In this document: piece after piece, positions 61,818 through 64,000 of the stretch
How the letters are laid out: the number at the start of each line of letters is the position of its first letter
Numbering within the stretch: the stretch's first letter is position 1
Assembly (NCBI RefSeq): GCF_001679485.1
Contig: NZ_LZOZ01000012.1
Location: 5,937 to 69,936 of the forward strand
Direction: 5' to 3'
Origin: Haemophilus sp. CCUG 60358
GTDB lineage: Bacteria > Pseudomonadota > Gammaproteobacteria > Enterobacterales > Pasteurellaceae
Length of the DNA: 64,000 bases
Made by a program: the position numbers and the translations under genes
Notes under the pieces: model-generated
Told to the model about the DNA's origin: nothing
Databases searched by the model: none
What the model saw: the letters and a program-made list of their open reading frames with translations, nothing else

Positions 61818-62897
61818 ATGAAAAAAACACTTCTTGCTTTATCTGTAGTTGCATTAGCAGCAGGTTCTGCACAAGCTTATAACTTCCACATTGACCAAAC
61901 TGGTACAGATGTTGATTTTTACGGTTCTTTACGTGTTAAATGGGAAAGCACCTCTAACAAAACTAACTATGTAAACGGTGATGTAACGAAAGAGCACATC
62001 AACCACGCAGTTGATAACAACGGTTCGCGTTTTGGTTTCAAATTAAAACAAAGCTTAGGTGGCGATTTCTACGCTTTAGGACGTGCTGAATGGCGTATGC
62101 GTGGTGAAGCACCTTCACAACATGATTTTGACCATGTTTACACTCACCAACTTTATGCTGGTTTTGGCCACAAACAATTCGGTGAGTTGACTTACGGTAA
62201 TATGGTAACTATTACTGATGAAGTAAAACAAACTGACTTAGCAAATACTTACAGCTTGTCTGATGGCTTATTAGATGGTTCTGCACGTCGTGTAACTCAA
62301 TATGTGTACAACGGTAACTATGGTGATAACAAAGTTAAATTTGGTGCGTACTATGGTGGTTCAAGCAAACGTAGCATGAAAAACCTTGATTTAACAAATA
62401 AACGTAAAAATGCTTGGGGTACAGGTCTTATCTTTAACCATGCAATTGATAGCATTCAAAATGTGACCGTAGCAGCAGGTTTTACTCGTGAAATTTCTGA
62501 AAATGCTAACAATACATCATACTACCGTAATGCTTATGGATTAGGTTTAGCCTATAACTTCGTTCACACGACTTATGGTGTCGATTTAGAGCGTCAAGTA
62601 ACTAAAAACCAAGGTGACAAGCGTACTAAAAATGAAGTGCGTGCAGTTGTTCGTCAAGGTTTAAACGAAGATTGGAATGTATATGCAATGTACGCATATA
62701 AAACAGATAAACAATTTGGTGATACAGACAGAACTCGTCAATTCATGGTGGGTACTGAATACTATGTATACAATCAAGGTTCTTTAAAAGTGAAACCATT
62801 CTTAGAATGGCAAGCAACTCGTACTAAATACGAAAATAGTGCGGTAGATCGTAGCCGTGATTTCAAAACTGTTATCGGTTTACGTGCATACTGGTAA
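61818..62897 (+). CDS. P2-like outer-membrane porin
   Basis: This is a general diffusion porin of the Gram-negative porin family, similar to Haemophilus OmpP2. The 359-residue precursor has a signal peptide (MKKTLLALSVVALAAGSAQA, cleavage after residue 20). The first strand DVDFYGSLRVKWES follows, then alternating amphipathic beta strands and a C-terminal aromatic residue (VIGLRAYW) for BAM recognition. AAGGAAAG precedes the ATG. It is monocistronic with a terminator. Confidence 0.93.
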   Translation: MKKTLLALSVVALAAGSAQAYNFHIDQTGTDVDFYGSLRVKWESTSNKTNYVNGDVTKEHINHAVDNNGSRFGFKLKQSLGGDFYALGRAEWRMRGEAPSQHDFDHVYTHQLYAGFGHKQFGELTYGNMVTITDEVKQTDLANTYSLSDGLLDGSARRVTQYVYNGNYGDNKVKFGAYYGGSSKRSMKNLDLTNKRKNAWGTGLIFNHAIDSIQNVTVAAGFTREISENANNTSYYRNAYGLGLAYNFVHTTYGVDLERQVTKNQGDKRTKNEVRAVVRQGLNEDWNVYAMYAYKTDKQFGDTDRTRQFMVGTEYYVYNQGSLKVKPFLEWQATRTKYENSAVDRSRDFKTVIGLRAYW

Positions 62898-62922
62898 TTC
62901 ATCAGTTTAATTTTATAAAGCG

Positions 62923-62955
62923 AGCGGATAGTGAAAGCTATCCGCTTTTCTTTTT
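62923..62955 (+). terminator. porin gene terminator
   Basis: AGCGGATAG and CTATCCGCT form a nine-base stem around TGAAAG and run into TTTCTTTTT, 26 bases after the stop codon. Confidence 0.88.
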
Positions 62956-63000
62956 GGCTTGTAATTTTGATTTTCACCCCCATAATACTGCTCAGGCGCA

Positions 63001-63067
63001 AAGTGCGGTAACAAAATGACATCTTTTTTGAACGTTTAAGATTTATTCACAAAATTGACCGCACTTT
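63001..63067. repeat. inverted uptake-sequence pair upstream of hslO
   Basis: AAGTGCGGT (about 63001) and ACCGCACTT (about 63058) are in opposite orientation across a loop of about 50 bases. The gap is long for an intrinsic terminator. It is another instance of the paired uptake-sequence arrangement in this genome. Confidence 0.6.
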
Positions 63068-63095
63068 TCATTCGAAGAATAAATAGGAACAAATA

Positions 63096-63962
63096 ATGAA
63101 TTACACTCAAGACAATGACCAACTTTACCGCTACCTTTTCCAAAACCGTGCCTTGCGTGGTGAATGGGTGCGATTAAACCAAACTTTTACTGATACGTTG
63201 AATACTCATCATTATCCAAAAGCAGTACAAAACTTATTGGGTGAGATGATGGTGGCGACTAATTTATTGACTGCAACATTAAAATTTAACGGTAATATTA
63301 CTGTTCAAATTCAAGGTGATGGCCCATTAAAATTAGCTTTGGTAAACGGCAATGATCAGCAACAAATTCGCGCATTAGCTCGTGTGCAAGGTGATATTCA
63401 AGATGGCATGAGCTTGCATGATATGATCGGAAAAGGCGTGTTAGTGATTACGATTGCTCCGACTGAAGGCGAGCGTTATCAAGGTGTTATCGGTTTAGAT
63501 AAACCAACGATTACGGAATGTTTAGAAGACTATTTTGTTCGTTCAGAGCAATTACAAACCCAACTTATTATTCGCACAGGTGAATATGAAGGTAAACCAG
63601 TTGCAGCAGGGATGCTGTTGCAAATCATGCCAGATGGTCAAGGTACGCCAGAGGATTTTGAGCATTTAACCACATTGGCATCAACCGTAAAAGATGAGGA
63701 GTTATTTGGATTGCCCGCAGAAGAATTGCTTTATCGTTTATATCATGAAGAAGTAGTGGAAGTTTTTGAACCGCAAACTGTTTCTTTCTTCTGCGGTTGC
63801 TCACCTGAACGTTCTGGTGCAGCATTATTGCTAATTCCAGAAACTGAAATTGATGAAATCTTAGACGAGCATAAAGGCAGTATTGATATGCAGTGTGAAT
63901 GTTGTGGCACGCATTACTTCTTCAATAAAGAAGCCATCAATAAACTCAAACAAGCACAATAA
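63096..63962 (+). CDS. hslO: redox-regulated chaperone Hsp33
   Basis: Hsp33 is a holdase activated when oxidation releases its zinc. The 288-residue product begins MNYTQDNDQLYRYLFQNRAL. It has the four zinc cysteines at the C terminus as CGCSPER and CECCGTH, the expected CxC-and-CxxC pattern. An uptake-sequence pair lies upstream (about 63001 and 63058). It complements the OxyR/Prx-Grx oxidative defences elsewhere in the window. Confidence 0.97.
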   Translation: MNYTQDNDQLYRYLFQNRALRGEWVRLNQTFTDTLNTHHYPKAVQNLLGEMMVATNLLTATLKFNGNITVQIQGDGPLKLALVNGNDQQQIRALARVQGDIQDGMSLHDMIGKGVLVITIAPTEGERYQGVIGLDKPTITECLEDYFVRSEQLQTQLIIRTGEYEGKPVAAGMLLQIMPDGQGTPEDFEHLTTLASTVKDEELFGLPAEELLYRLYHEEVVEVFEPQTVSFFCGCSPERSGAALLLIPETEIDEILDEHKGSIDMQCECCGTHYFFNKEAINKLKQAQ

Positions 63963-64000
63963 GAAAAATCCCCGTTCATGATCTGCACCTTAATCAGTTA

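Overview
The window comes from a Pasteurellaceae genome, most likely Haemophilus (H. parainfluenzae or a close relative). Three lines support this. The Hin-type DNA uptake sequence AAGTGCGGT recurs dozens of times, often as inverted pairs serving as terminators. The DNA is AT-rich (about 40% GC by eye). The gene content is Haemophilus-like: lipoprotein e(P4), PnuC, a peroxiredoxin-glutaredoxin fusion, a P2-like porin, and glpG-glpR. It is almost entirely core chromosome. I saw no prophage, insertion sequence, CRISPR array, tRNA or rRNA.

Layout. 0-1.2 kb: ispF (partial), ispD and ftsB on the minus strand. 1.4-2.3 kb: hel, the e(P4) NMN phosphatase. 2.3-4.8 kb: fabR-oxyR divergent from the Prx-Grx peroxidase. 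4.9-6.6 kb: a small membrane protein, then glpG-glpR. 6.6-7.06 kb: a gene-poor gap with an orphan CRP site. 7-11.3 kb: trmL, rsmD and the ftsY-ftsE-ftsX operon. 11.4-25.4 kb: the S10, spc and alpha ribosomal protein operons in the usual gammaproteobacterial order, with recognisable leader RNAs. 25.4-32 kb: rluA-rapA, pnuC, trmN6, srmB and a glycine-zipper lipoprotein. 32-39 kb: the pentose phosphate genes gnd, pgl and zwf with cysQ, interrupted at 34.1-35.9 kb by accessory genes and a duplicated gene fragment. 39-45 kb: an OPT transporter, nudE, hslR, a UPF0114 gene with an in-frame stop, and rmuC. 45-50 kb: aphA, hslVU, slyD, a SIMPL-domain protein and rraB. 50-56.4 kb: truD, surE, a DedA-like protein, a small lipoprotein, nlpD, proS and deoC. 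56.5-64 kb: a thioredoxin-like protein, the inner-core LPS genes hldD, waaF and waaC with two embedded membrane-protein genes, a porin and hslO.

How it fits together. Three salvage genes carry CRP-type palindromes upstream: hel (NMN to nicotinamide riboside), pnuC (riboside uptake) and aphA (periplasmic nucleotide phosphatase). This suggests that cAMP-CRP coordinates NAD-precursor and nucleotide scavenging, which matters in an organism expected to be V-factor dependent. A further perfect CRP site lies between two converging genes with no gene to control. It may mark a deleted gene or a small RNA. No unmistakable new multi-gene system is present. The best leads are this CRP set, a porin promoter whose spacer holds three TTCTGG repeats, the disrupted UPF0114 gene, and the accessory insert between gnd and pgl.
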